Of a stretch of DNA of 64,000 nucleotides, positions 41,654-53,248 are shown piece after piece (positions within the stretch are counted from its first letter, which is position 1; each line of letters opens with the position of its first letter). The position numbers and the translations under genes are program-made. The notes below the pieces were generated by a model that was given only the letters and a program-made list of their open reading frames with translations, was not told the DNA's origin and did no database searches. The stretch is from Asterella californica (Eukaryota > Streptophyta > Marchantiopsida > Marchantiales > Aytoniaceae). The stretch is from the NCBI GenBank assembly GCA_036924285.1, contig JAYKYS010000011.1, positions 3,968,001 through 4,032,000 on the forward strand, given 5' to 3'.

Positions 41654-44617
41654 CTTGTGGGCCGAACCCCAATGGTTTTTCCCACCAAAATATGTGACCA
41701 TTTCGGCGTCAAAGCCAAGATTGTTGGAAAGATGGAGAGCATGCAGCCTTTATCCAGCTTGAAGGATCGGTAACGAAGCTTAACTTTGCCTCGCCTGCAC
41801 GACTTCAAGTTTGCACATGTCACATGGCTTTGCCGGTGAAATTAATCCATCGAATGGCGAACTGATCCTGAGATTGCTTTAAAAAGCATTTAGCACAGCG
41901 GCTGTTAAAGTACAGCATGATGAAGGAGCTGTAGCTGTCAGTAGTAAGCTACATATGACGCTAGAATTAATCAATTGGTTCTGTTTTCCACATACCTCGA
42001 GAATGATGTGCTTAGTCTGAGTTTCCTGACTCCTCAAGAGTGTACTGTTGGATCAGAATTGGGTTAGCCATGACCCGGGACGCTGAAGAAAAGGGATTGA
42101 TATCACCTGGAAAGGTAGGAAGCCCCAATCAGTTGAATTTTGATATGGCATTATTTTGTCTTCTGTTCAGTAAAGGGTGACTTGTAATGTTAACTCAGAG
42201 TTAAATTAGCTTGCTGAGAGCGCCAAGTATCTGACTGAGCAGCGCGGTTTGCGTGGATAAACTTATAATGAATGAAGATAATCATGCTGAGTTTCTGGCT
42301 TTGCAGAAGACTTTGGTTGAACCGACATCAGGAAATATGGGAATCGGTCTTGCCTTTCTCGCTGCCCCGTTGGGTTACAGGCTCATCGTGTCTTACACCA
42401 GCCTCGAGCACCGTATCGTCCTTCGCTCTCTAGGAGCCGAGTTGGTGCTCACAGACCCAACCAAAGGCATGGGTGGTTCTGTTGCGAAAGCTCACGAGGT
42501 CTTGGCAAGGACTCCCAACTCATACATGCTCCATCGGTTCGAGAACCCCATTAACACGAATGTACGTTTGTGCGTAATATATAAGAGAGTACGAGCCGTT
42601 TGCATCGGTGAGGAACTTTACTTCCAAGCATTCGCTTATTACTAATTTGCAAGGGTCTGGCGTTCATGTCAGCTCTTCGATTGGATGTGTAGCAAGCTCT
42701 CCGTGTACGTGTGACGGACTAACGGACCTACATGTACAGAGCATGCAGTTCTGTAGGTCCCTTTCATTTCCATTCTGAAATTAAACTTTCTTGCACACTT
42801 TCAGGTGCATTATGAAACTACCGGCCCGAGATTTGGGAGGATACAGCTGACAACGTAGATATATTCGTTGCAAGGATCGGGAGCGGGGGAACTGTTTCTG
42901 GCGTGGGGAACTTTCTGAAGCATAAGAACCCGAACGTGAAGGTACGTATTTTTTGAATCTGAATCTTCCAGTACGAAAACTCTGTTCAAAACAGATGTAA
43001 ATAGCTTTCAGTAGATAGTGAGGTGTGACACTAGGGCACGAAAGAATTGAGTTAATCAAATGCATGCTTTGACGTATCACAGGTGTACGGCGTCGAACCT
43101 CTCCAAAGCAACATCCTTAATGGCGGAAAACCAGGTACAGTGTCACACAATCTCATTCTCTGACCTGAAACTATAGAGCTGTCATTTTGAGTGAATTTCT
43201 GCGCTCCCTAGCTTTATGAGGAATTCTTTATCACACAACGTGACAAATTCATGATCGACAATATAAATCATCTTCTGGTTACAATGTATCTATGGCAGGC
43301 CCTCACCAGATTACAGGAACGGGCGTAGGTTTCGTTCCGGGCATTTTGGATGTGCCTATGCTTGATGGGGTTGTCGAGGTCAGTACCGTAAACGCGGTTA
43401 TGCAGGATAGGATGCTGCAGAGTTTAAATATTATAAATTTGTTATTCTATTTTGGAAAACTCTAGTACTCTGTGTTGGATAACTGTATTGCAAGTGTCGC
43501 GAAGGGGCATATATAGATGTTAACGGAAGATCTTAACAGTTTCTTTGCCAAATGATTCAAACAGCATATGACGGTTTGATGACAAGCCCGTCTAACTGTT
43601 AACGTGATTTAGATGCCCAAAGCTGATCTGACTGGAGTTCAAGCTGAGTTCCGCCGAAAATTTTTCCTTCTTGCATAAAAGAAAGCAGTATGAATTCGAT
43701 TTGCTTTTCAGGTATTCATTCACATCCGATCTGAACTTCTGAGAAAATCATCCTCAGGTTGCTAGCGAAGAGGCTATTGAGACATCCAGACTGCTAGCAA
43801 AGAAGGAAGGCGTTTTTGTAAGTCTGTCGAACTCTCTCCTGTTCTCAACAAAGTGATTTGACCAAATCCCGTGACGAATAATTTGTTCTACTTAAGTTGC
43901 GTGGGGTATTTTCACCTTAGTTCTTCTATATAATAATCACAACGCAGCTGTCAGTTTATAGCATCATACAGTTCTGACACCATCCAGTTTCTAAATGTCG
44001 TGACTCAAGAACTGGTCATCCGAAGATAGGATCATTGCTTTGACAATAATTAACTATGCACGGAAGTTGTATATGAAGTTTCTGATATGTGAACAGAGTT
44101 TTAACTTGGTAATAATAATGGGGAGGAAAAGAAGTTCCTGAAAATTCTGGTTTCATCCGGTACAAATCGATAGCTCATAATAGTTTATTTTCAGGCTGGA
44201 ATATCTGCGGGCAAACACAGCAGCAGCCAGGCTTGCTAAGGAGCCTGAGAACGAAGGAAACCTCATTACGGTAAGCATGAACTATCCTCTAATATTCCAT
44301 CGAGGGACAGTTGTGCGGGTTTCTGACCGGGATGAAAGGTAAAGCAGAGTAAGATTTCAGTCAGGATACGTAGATTCATTTGTTCGGGAGTTGGTCTCTG
44401 ACTTTTGCCGTCACACGGATATGAACAGATCATCATTCCAAGCACTGGAGGGCGATATTTATCGACGAATCTGTTCGCGTCTGTGAGAGAAGAATGCATG
44501 CAGATGCATCGAGCCTTGATATTTTTGCTAGGCATCAATCAAGCATGCGTAGAAACGAGTAGAAACGAGGAAAGATCTCTTTCTGTTCCTGTAAGTGACT
44601 TCGCAAGGTTGGCTTGA
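41654..44617 (+). pseudogene. Cysteine synthase / O-acetylserine (thiol) lyase gene, nine exons, with two frameshifts
   Basis: The enzyme makes cysteine from O-acetylserine and sulfide using pyridoxal phosphate. Exons with GT-AG borders: 41654-41769 (LVGRTPMV ... SSLKDR, holding the cofactor Lys), 42057-42114, 42307-42561 ([12 protein letters not shown] substrate loop), 42805-42941 ([12 protein letters not shown] phosphate loop), 43083-43134, 43299-43378, 43758-43817, 44195-44270, and from 44429 (PSTGGRYLSTNLF). Exon phases agree at every junction. However, exon 42805-42941 is one base short inside the conserved TTGPEIW segment, and exon 44195-44270 is two bases short in the ISxGANTAAA segment. 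The intervening exons would be read out of frame. Either this is a young pseudogene or the sequence has errors. The TSGNM Met (usually Thr) is also unusual. Confidence 0.85.
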
Positions 44618-45195
44618 GCCTTGAGATAGTAGAAGACCATAAACTTCTGAGGATGTTTTGCTAACAAGTTTCGATTTAAAATAGCTCAAACAGAAGTAAA
44701 CTAACGTTTAGAATATGCTAAAACGTATTCTAAACTTCATAAAATTCAACGCATAGTTTTCCAGTTTCCCACACTTGAAGTGGAGACTTGTTCATCCCCA
44801 TTCAGCTGCAACTCACTGCACCGTGAAGTTCTTTTCTGAGGTTCAGGTCAAGAGATCGGCTCATGATGTGTGTAATCGTCATCACGTTATAGGTTATGCT
44901 TACTCGTGCCACTGTCAAATTTATTTGTCCAAGCGGCAAATTATGTCAAAAGAGATCCCTGGTGAAAATGGTTGGAACTACTAGATGAAGTCAATAATGC
45001 CTTTACTTAAATCACAAACATGGGTATAAAAGGAGGCAAACGAATATCCCTGATTACTAAACGAATATTATTGTCAATACTAACCTAATTGGTTAGAAAC
45101 AAAACAAAAAACGTAAAGCTGCTCAAGGGCTCTCAATGCTCGTCCACTGCTAATATTTGCAAAAGAAAGACCCTTGTGCTCAGGACCCGTTGTGC

Positions 45196-45247
45196 TCAGG
45201 ACCTCCGGTTTACTAAACGGGTGCTCTAGCCACCGAGCTATAGAAGC
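45196..45247 (-). pseudogene. tRNA-Thr(AGT)-like 5' fragment
   Basis: On the minus strand the sequence begins GCTTCTATAGCTC (acceptor 5' strand and D stem), then GGTGGCTAGAGC, an anticodon arm CCCGT TTAGTAA ACCGG with anticodon AGT (one stem mismatch), then AGGTCCTGAG where the T arm should begin. The T arm and 3' acceptor strand are replaced by a repeated TGCTCAGGACC sequence, so the gene is truncated. Its 5' acceptor strand pairs with the primer-binding sites in elements B and D. Confidence 0.7.
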
Positions 45248-45272
45248 TTGATAAGCCGCACTTTATAAGATC

Positions 45273-45352
45273 TATTTATTTCGCACTCATGTTCCGACAG
45301 TCCGAAATAAATATGTTAATGAGTTGTGGGTGACAGCCTGTCACCCACAACT
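45273..45352. repeat. Two adjacent hairpins
   Basis: TATTTATTTCG (45273-45283) pairs with CGAAATAAATA (45303-45313). Immediately after, AGTTGTGGGTGACA (45322-45335) pairs perfectly with TGTCACCCACAACT (45339-45352) around a 3-base loop. They stand beside the tRNA-Thr fragment. Confidence 0.8.
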
Positions 45353-45912
45353 GAGTTGCGTGCATGTTCTTTATCAACTTGAGAACAATTTATCACAAGA
45401 GCAAACGTCTACAGTGATTTTCAGAAGGAGAAGTAAAAAAATGTTTCTGATTGTGCATGCAAGATCAGATCTCTCTCCCATGTGAAACGTTCGAAAGCAC
45501 ATATATGGACCATGAAGCCAGCATTCGTTGTGGAGGGGGGAGTTTCCTTGAAGAAGAGGCAGTAAATGTTGAGAGGTAATGTGACAGCAATTAGGTAAAT
45601 CATTTTGAGATGACAATAATTATGTATCAATAATATATTAACCTACATTCTTTGTAGAGTAGTATGAGTAAGAGGTCCTTTTTATCTGTATCACTTTTGA
45701 ACCACTTCTGAAATCCAAGTAAAATTATGATCATTTCACCCAAGATGTTTCTATTTAATTCTATTTAAGATGTTAGAGAAAGAGAGAACACTCTATGTAA
45801 TAAATAGCCAATGGATGGAAAGATCCCATCAAGCCTTACAAGGAAAGAAGGACCCGAAGGAAAGCAATCAACGTCCTGGGACTAAGCTTTGATATCACAC
45901 CGATAAGTCATA

Positions 45913-46263
45913 ACTCCTGCATATAATAGATACATATGAAATAGCATCGTCGATTGCAATTGCTCTCTCGTGGAACAATGAAAATTCTTTGTCTAAAAAA
46001 TGTAGTGCAAAAGAATGAGAGGCATCAGGGTCTACCCTAGTGCCTCTCATGAAAGACTCTAGAATAATCTCCAATAAAAATATAGAAACTCTTGCATACA
46101 ACAGATACACATGAAATAGCATCATCTATTACAATTGCTCTTTCTTGGAACAATATAAACTAGTTGTCTAAAATATATAGTGCAGAAGGAACGAGAGACA
46201 CCAAAGTCTACACTAGTGACTCTCATGATGAACTCTGGCATAATTTCAAATAAAAATGTAGAA
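45913..46263. repeat. Diverged tandem duplication of about 175 bp with an internal hairpin
   Basis: Units 45913-46087 and 46088-46263 begin AACTC(C/T)TGCATA and end CAAATAAAAAT-like sequence. The first unit contains a hairpin, ATGAGAGGCA at 46015-46024 with TGCCTCTCAT at 46041-46050. It lies just downstream of the membrane protein gene on the minus strand. Confidence 0.75.
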
Positions 46264-46320
46264 TTCAGAGACGGTTGATCCGCATATCTCCATGGCTAAG
46301 AGTATGAAGCTATGTCTCAC

Positions 46321-47076
46321 TTACATACTCCTATACTTATCATCTTCACTGCTGCTGGAGTTGTTAGAGAATGATGTGACGTCAACCATCACGTGATTAG
46401 TAAGAGGTGGATGTGGGATATTAACTTGTCCCATTTCAGTCTCCAGCGCTTTGTACCCATTTAAATCAGTCTTGTACATATGAAATGCATCATAACCTCC
46501 AATGAATGTAAGCCACAGGATAACAAATGACAGAATCGTCGCGACAATGTATCGGCAGGGACTGGTGGTAACATAAAAGCATATCACGATGATTCCAAGG
46601 AGCAGAGTCACATAGGACACTCTTTCCGCCAACGTCAGGAACAAATACTTTTTGCTGCAACTCCGTAAGAAGCTAAGCATGTCTTTCTCATGATCAGACG
46701 TCCTTTCCCCGTCTTCAGGTTGGATCTTGGTCCCCACCTCTCTCATCAATCTTCGACGCCCATTCGAAACCACCCGAAGAATGGCCCACAAGATCAAACA
46801 CATAACTGCTACATCAATGATCGTCTGATACATTCCCGTCGCCGCCAATGGATCGGAGACTCTTTCGGATAGTGCTGAAAGGGCAACGAGACCAAAGACA
46901 ACAGATATCGCTCCCGCTGTGTCGGGCGAAGAACTCCCTTCCGCTTCTTCGAATCGGTTCTTCATCGATTCCGCTTTATTTCGAATCTTTCCCTTAAAAT
47001 TGTGCTCTTCAAACTTCTTCCCGGGCTCTTCTGCGACATGTTTAGTATCTCCTCCCGTCATATCCTTGAACTGCAC
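46321..47076 (-). CDS. Membrane protein of unknown function, four predicted transmembrane segments
   Basis: The 251-codon frame has a charged N-terminus of about 53 residues rich in Lys and Glu. Four hydrophobic stretches follow: GAISVVFGLVALSAL (about 54-68), IIDVAVMCLILWAIL (about 86-102), VTLLLGIIVICFYV (about 154-168) and YIVATILSFVILWLTFIGG (about 175-193). A soluble C-terminal tail ends in a Ser-rich segment. A CTTGTGCAG acceptor-like word lies just upstream of the start, so the first codons may belong to a second exon and the initiator could be the Met six residues in (MTGGD). I do not recognise the family. It is the best candidate for an intact host gene in the window. Confidence 0.6.
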   Translation of the reverse strand: MQFKDMTGGDTKHVAEEPGKKFEEHNFKGKIRNKAESMKNRFEEAEGSSSPDTAGAISVVFGLVALSALSERVSDPLAATGMYQTIIDVAVMCLILWAILRVVSNGRRRLMREVGTKIQPEDGERTSDHEKDMLSFLRSCSKKYLFLTLAERVSYVTLLLGIIVICFYVTTSPCRYIVATILSFVILWLTFIGGYDAFHMYKTDLNGYKALETEMGQVNIPHPPLTNHVMVDVTSFSNNSSSSEDDKYRSM

Positions 47077-47453
47077 AAGAAGAAACCACCGCCAAACATG
47101 AGGGAATATTAACCCAACGTAAGACCATAAGTCTTATTCCTATCGTAGGATTCTTGCATGCATAGAACACGGCTATTCTTTAAGCGTTCGTGTCCGGTCC
47201 TGTATGTTCAAGCCCCGGCCCGCGGGTCGGAGAACCTTCGAACCTGAGCCGGAAATGCCCGACCAACACGCGAGAGGGAAATTCGACCTCAGTTGAGATC
47301 TTGAGGACCCTATGAAAACTGCATCAAAGAGAGACATCGCAGCTATATAGAAATGTAGCAAGTCTAGTCGAGTCCAACAATCTTCAAGTCGAGCTAGAGT
47401 CCGATCAGGGGACCAGAGATAATTGAAGACTCGATCCTTGCATTCATCCGCTC

Positions 47454-47698
47454 AATGATACCGACATTGTATAAGAACAGTCCTCAGCTGAAAATATCAG
47501 TTACATGTAGCTGTTGGTTGAAGTTTCTTTACATGTCCTGTAGAGCCCAAAAAAGTTCGACTGCTACATTAGTATATAGCTACTTAATTAGTTTGTAGCT
47601 GCGATGTCTCTTTGATGCAGTTTTCATAGGGTCCTCAATAGATCCGAACAGTCTAGTTTCGCGGTAGTCTCGCGGTTTCTATCCATGCCAGGGTCCAC
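47454..47698. repeat. Dispersed repeat, copy 2 (first copy at 1-263)
   Basis: The match to 1-263 starts at CAATGATACCGACATTG and ends at GGGTCCAC, with small internal differences, including loss of about 20 bp near 47643. Unrelated sequence lies on both sides. Confidence 0.8.
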
Positions 47699-48060
47699 TG
47701 TTAAAGAAGTAAAAACGGGGATTGAGGTTTCTCAGATAAGGAAAAAAAGCCACAAATATAACTGACACAGATATGAAAAGAGTATCTTGAGTTACAAAGA
47801 GCCTCAGAGGTGACTTAGGACTAGTGTCTGACTGATTCTCATATCAGCTATGTAACTATGAACTTAACTGTATCCGTAACATCGATCCATCGATTCGAGA
47901 GTAACTGTACGAACTGTCGAGACAATAAGTGATATTTTCACGCTCTGTTAACTGAGTTCAACAGAATTCTGTGCGAGATCATGACATTGCTCGCTACTGC
48001 GAGCACTCCGGTAGCAGGTCGTTTAATGTAATCGCAGTGACACTAAAACTTTCTAATCCA
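47699..48060. other. No gene seen
   Basis: This short noncoding interval leads into decayed retrotransposon sequence. No LTR was recognised in it. Confidence 0.4.
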
Positions 48061-48715
48061 TGAACCCAGAACTGAATCTGCTATGATCCGAAAGGATATT
48101 GATGAGAGGGGCCGATAGAAACTCTATCGATGTATGCTTACATCACCAAGAACCAACAAGAAGCGTTGTTGGAAGAAAGAGAAGGTGAGATTCAGAGGAT
48201 GCAAGGGAAGGAACTTCTTCTAAGGGACTGACTCGAGGGGAGAAAGTTCGTCAAAAGTTTCGAGATGCAAGAGCTCAAGATCTACAGATGGATGATGCTC
48301 CTTCTCCATCGAAAGAAAAAGCAAAGGAGTTTTAGAAGGAGAAGGTTTAGCCGACTGCATACAAACTACAATTCGACATCGAGACTTCAACAGACTTGAG
48401 GGAGTCTTGGAAGATCACATTTTGAATGCGAGGGTGGAGTTTACCTTGAGGGAAGTTTTGGACATTGCTAAGCGTGAGTTTCAGGATGTCATCATCGACA
48501 CCATCAAAGAGAAGTGACAGATTACGTATGAGGCTATTTTATCACATGCTTTGGATACTAGGGTGTCCGTGGATGAAGAGAGAGAGCTTGCAAAGTGTAG
48601 TGTTTATTCTTCAAAGGAAGAAAGAGATGGAAGGTGCAGGGTACATTTTGAGGATGAAGAGGAGGATGGGAAGCAAAGCTCAAGTCATTAGAGTCACAGT
48701 CATTGGGCTCGAGCT

Positions 48716-49093
48716 ATGACAAAGATATTGATGAGGATTGGAAACTTGGATGAGCCGATGGTTGCTCTAATTGATCATGGATCAGATATCAACATCATGT
48801 CGAAGGAGTTGTACAAGAAGAACAAGTGGCATATTGATACAGAACATGGGTGGATCATAAGAGCAGCCAACAACACAAGAGGTGATTTGTATGGAGCTTG
48901 TCTATACGTTAGAGCGCGCAAAGGTAATGTTGCTATCGAGCAAAATTTTTTTGTTCAAGAAGCAACATCATACCCACTCATTCTTGGTCAACCTTTCATC
49001 ACAGCAACTCGGATGGAGACAAGTGTATTAGACGATGGATTTGCTTATGCTAGGATTCGAAATCAAGATGGAAGAGAGCAGTACAACTCTTGA
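48716..49093 (+). pseudogene. Element E protease
   Basis: This is the best-preserved part of element E. It has the active-site loop VALIDHGSDINIMSKELY near residue 20, GWIIRAANNTRGDLYGAC, and LILGQPFITATRMETSV near residue 88. The downstream sequence GAGTTCAAGGATTTTTGTTGA corresponds to the gag end of element B and, in the -1 frame, to the STxE word of pol. Confidence 0.8.
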
Positions 49094-49952
49094 CTGTATT
49101 GTCCATTCACGAGCACAATCGAGATCGTCTGAGGAAGAAACCGCTTCCAAGGATGAGTGAAGAGTTCAAGGATTTTTGTTGAGTACCACTAAAGAGTGAG
49201 ATTGTGGTGGTGCGCAGGAGAAGGTACTCTGGCTTTAAGAAGAAAGTGCTTCTTGTACATGGTCTGTTAAGTTTTCAAAGTGTGGGATTGCTATTTACAA
49301 GAAGGTTGAAGAACTGAGAAGAAAAGAACAAAACATTTGCGTGAGGTTGAGTTGATGTTGAAAGAGCTAGGTGAGCTAGACGGGGATGAATGGATTTCTG
49401 GTGTTTATGAAGAGGATGGGTTGGAGGATCCTTTGCAAAAGATCATGTCTATTGGATGGGAGGATATGAATAAGGTTGTGTAGATTCATTCAAGGGGGAG
49501 GTCTATTTGGTGATCGAATCATTCCATGCACCTTAGGTTCAAGTTGAGACGAAGTACAAGACATTGGATAAGAAGGTAAAGCCAGTTGTTGGTCTTTCGC
49601 TGGATGACACTAACCAACATATGATTGAACTTCAAGAGAGAAGAGTTTGAGAGATCCTACAGTGATAAGACATAAGTTCACGGATAAGACCCTTGAAGAG
49701 CTGAGATTAGATCTGATGGGTCTCTTCTATCAGAAGAGAGGATGTGTTTCATGGAGATGCTTTCATACCTCTTTCCTTTGAGCATATCAAAATCATAAGT
49801 TCACCGGGGTAAAGTACACGACATGGAAAAGCATTTGTCTTGAGTCACATGAGATTGGGTGTGTAGACCCATACGTTGTTGCCCCGATGATTATCTTCAC
49901 AGTACAGCATGCGCCATAGAATCTGAGATCAATTCTAGTATCGTGGATTCAC

Positions 49953-51390
49953 TTGCGTAAACTGGTGGAGTTGCTGAAAGAGAAGATGCGGATGAAGATC
50001 TTGGAGTCGTCGTTTGCATCTTATTCGAGCAAATGGTTTACAATGCCTAAGAAGAATGGGTCGCTGCAGTTCATCCAAGACATGCAATCGATGAACACAG
50101 TAACAACCAGAAATGTTGGGATGAGATTTCGATTATGGATGAGTTTGCTGAAGCATTTGCAAGAAGAGCAATCTACTCAATGAGAGATCTTTACTCAGGT
50201 TATCATCAGTTTCAACTAGCGAAGGAGAGCAAAAGCTTCACGAGAATGAGGACACCTTTGGGGTTGGTTAGGATGTGTATCTTACCATAAGGAGTTGTCA
50301 ACTCGGTAGCACACATGATGAACGGGAAGAATAGAGTTCTAAGGGACTTCAGCCTTGAAAAGATGATGTTGTTCATGGATGACATCCCCATCAAAGGATG
50401 TGTAGAGGATGAGAAGGATGAAGCATTAGATCAAAAGGGGTGCCCGCGATACGTCATCGACTACATCACAGACTGTGAAGAAATCTTATCTCGACTTTTC
50501 GGGTTAGAGAAGTCTTGATCGTTGATCATTTGTGTGGATCGTTTGGTCGGAAGCCAAACCCGAACAAAGTGGATACGATTGGGAGGATGAAGGAGGTTTG
50601 CAACTCGTTGACAAAAGTAAGAAGATTTTTTGGGTGCTTGTGTATTCTATCACATTTGAGTTCCTCATTATGCGCATGTGGCGGATCCATTATATGGGTT
50701 ATTCCGCAAGGGTCATAAGTTCATATGAGAAGAAGAGCATACCAATGCGATACAGAAGCTGAAGTCCTTACCATCAACTCCTCCAATTTTGAGAAGGATT
50801 GATTACAAGGGTGTCAGGCCGGTGGTTCTTACTATATTACAAGTTTGGTTGCAGTAGGAATAGATGATGAAGATGGAGACAGGTTTGCGGTTAGGTTCGG
50901 AGCGAAGGTGTTAAGTGCTCGACAACGTGCACACCCGCAAGTGAAGAGAGAACTATAGGATATTGTTTCAGCTATGAAAACTGAGAAAGAGTATGTGACT
51001 GGAGCAGTAGTGGTAGTTGAAATTGACTGTTTGCTTTTACTAGAGGTGATCATGAATTGTATGACTCTTGATATTGCTATGTTACGATGGATCGCATTAT
51101 CAAGTCGTTGAATCCGGAGTTTAGAGATATCGTAGGGAAGGATAATCCGATGGCATATATGTTATCTCGAGCTCGATATGATGGGAAGGATGAGAAGCTT
51201 GAAGATATTGATGACGTTGGTGCAAAGTTCTCTTCGATTGCACACGATGCAAGAGAAGATGAGTTGTTTGATGAAGGGTTGTATGATGATGATTTGCTTG
51301 ACGTTGGAAGGTAGCTTAGTACGATGGTCAAGCATACAACTTGGACGGATGAGAGGTTTCGGAGGGTTCGGAGGAAGGCCTACAACTTCA
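49953..51390 (+). pseudogene. Element E RT and RNase H fragments
   Basis: The fragments 49953-50183, 50315-50518, 50515-50718 and 51087-51314 match successive parts of RT and RNase H in element B. Examples are SKWFTMPKKNGSLQFIQDMQ, LFMDDIPIKGC and LNPEFRDIVGKDNPMAYMLSRA. Frame changes lie between nearly all of them. Confidence 0.75.
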
Positions 51391-51469
51391 TGTTGCAAGA
51401 TGGATTTCTTTGAAGCGACTAAAGCAGAAAGGTGGGATATCGCTACGAGTGATTTGCGACAAAGAAGAC

Positions 51470-51990
51470 AGCAGAAGTTGATGGGAGCATTTCATGAGAG
51501 TCTTTGGATTGGACATCGAGAGATTTGGGTCACTTCTACGAAGATGAAAGAGTGGTATTGGTGAAAAAACATGTATAGAGATGTTGTATCGTTTGCAGAG
51601 TCTTGTTTGACATGTCAGATGTATTCGAACATCCAACATCGAGACAGATAACACCCGACTTATCCGTTGGCAATCCACTTCAAGTGTGTTGTACATTGGT
51701 GACTATGTCAATTGGGTTGTGGCAGATGAGATACTTGGTACTTGTTCGAGAAGATCTTTCAAATCAAGTCGAGGGTAGGGCGCTTCGAACAAGGACAACT
51801 GAAGGAGTATGTAGATTTCTCTTGGAAGACGTTGCTTGTCAATATGGATGTGTGGGAAAGATCATTGCAGATCGAGGAGAGTTAGATGCACATGAGGCTC
51901 GTGAATTCTTTGCAAAGTGTGGGGTGAGGTTGTCACTGACAACTCCATACAACTCTAAAGAGAATGTCAAGAGCGAACACAAACACAGTG
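51470..51990 (+). pseudogene. Element E integrase fragment
   Basis: The segment has the zinc-domain words ESLWIGHRE and CQMYSN. The integrase core follows (LVREDLSNQVEGRALR and IADRGELDAHEAREFF at 51760-51915). Homology ends just after a KSEH word that corresponds to the KSERGHPPI segment of B. Downstream sequence is unrelated. Confidence 0.75.
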
Positions 51991-53099
51991 CTCCTACTCG
52001 AGTTCACAGAATTGTTTCTGTTATTGACAGATTTCCACATTTTTTGAAGATCAATGACAGATACTTTTTACATGCAACTAGTTTCATTTTTCGTTTCGAC
52101 GTCGGTTTGTAAATTTATAAAAGATAAGCGACGTTGTGACAGTTGATCTTCTAGAGCCCAGCTCGCCGAGAGCAAAAGCACCTAACGAGCACCGATACTG
52201 AGTATGTAGGATTCTGAGGCTACGAGATTGCTTTCTTGCACAGTTATACGATTGTGAAAACAGCAAAGGAAAGGAGATTCTTTTTGTCGGTGGAGGGATT
52301 AAATGTTAACCCGAAAAGGATTTGGGTAGATCGGGATAAATTGCTAATGCATAGCCTCGCAATTCCATTGCAAGCTTATCTACAGACCTTTGCGCATAAC
52401 ATTTTACTTGGATGGGCTTTTGCAAAGACAAGGCCCTTGACTGTGAGTAGACCGTCAGAAACTTTGCGTAACAGAGTGTAGCGGTAGCGTTACATGGCAT
52501 GATAAGGAGTGCTATCTCCTTGGGGAACTATTTGTGACCGTGGTTTAAGAGAACAGAAGAGAGTGAAGGTCCATGGTTTAGTAGTAGTGAAATGGAAGAT
52601 AGGGAGCAGGAGTGAAAGCAGTGCTATACACAACCGAGCGGTTGTAGCAATGCAGCTCGAATTTCACTTTCAGTCGTTAATCAGATCAATCGTGTGTTGT
52701 ATAAAGAATAAATAAACGAAGTGAGATTAGTAACGTAACCAACTGCACGAAGTAAGTTATCGGTTTTACTTTCGTGGACTACTTTGTTGAATAAACATTA
52801 CAGCAAATACACTTAGAATAAATCTCTTTTCGCAACGATTTCTAATTACAGTTTTTCATGAAATAAATTAGCAGTACGTACTGCTCGTTCGTAACCACAA
52901 AAGTGAAACAGGCATAATTCAAATTGTCTCCCGAAACTTTTTATTCATTTCACAGCTCCCACTTAAGCAGCTGGTGAGTGAATTAAACCGCCATAAGTAG
53001 TGTCATGTGTGATACGGTAAGTAAAAAGCCTTTGCATACGTTGGGCTAGTTCAATAGAATCTTGAGGAATATTTTACGACCTAACTGTCTGAGAGTGGT
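51991..53099. other. Noncoding; no gene seen
   Basis: Short unrelated frames only. Nothing matched the LTRs of the other elements. Confidence 0.45.
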
Positions 53100-53248
53100 A
53101 TGGCTCCTAAAACGACCGACTCTTTGAAGAAAGCTCGTATTCGTGTAAATGATGACAATTATGAAAAGATTATTGCATCAATTTGTCACAAATCCAAGGT
53201 CCGCACGACCAAGTCACGAGTCTCGAGATTCACAGCGTTCAAGTCCGT
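53100..53248 (+). pseudogene. Short ORF interrupted by element D
   Basis: An ATG at 53100 opens MAPKTTDSLKKARIRVNDDN and reads without a stop to 53248, where element D begins. After element D (63511 onward) the same frame stays open for 16 more codons past the duplicated CCGT and stops near 63556. The empty-site product would be about 66 residues, Lys/Arg-rich, without a recognised domain. It may be an exon or a chance frame. Confidence 0.35.

Larger units (their letters stand above)
48060..51990 (+). mobile_element. Element E: decayed Ty3/gypsy internal region, no LTRs
   Basis: The plus strand carries a degenerate gag-pol order: gag linker from about 48080, protease (48716-49093), pol N-terminus, RT, RNase H (about 50830-51060) and integrase up to the GKSE-like segment near 51985. 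Many stops and frameshifts break every domain. Both ends stop inside coding sequence, so neither LTR nor target duplication remains. The protease still reads ALIDHGSDINIMSKELY, and the RT site is LFMDDIPIKG near 50375. It is clearly older than B and D. Confidence 0.85.

Noticed and set aside
41639..41656. A nonsense codon (TAG) at the start of the cysteine synthase coding sequence
   Set aside because: The TAG is the end of a pyrimidine-rich intron (CCCTTGTAG) and serves as the splice acceptor before CTTGTGGGC.
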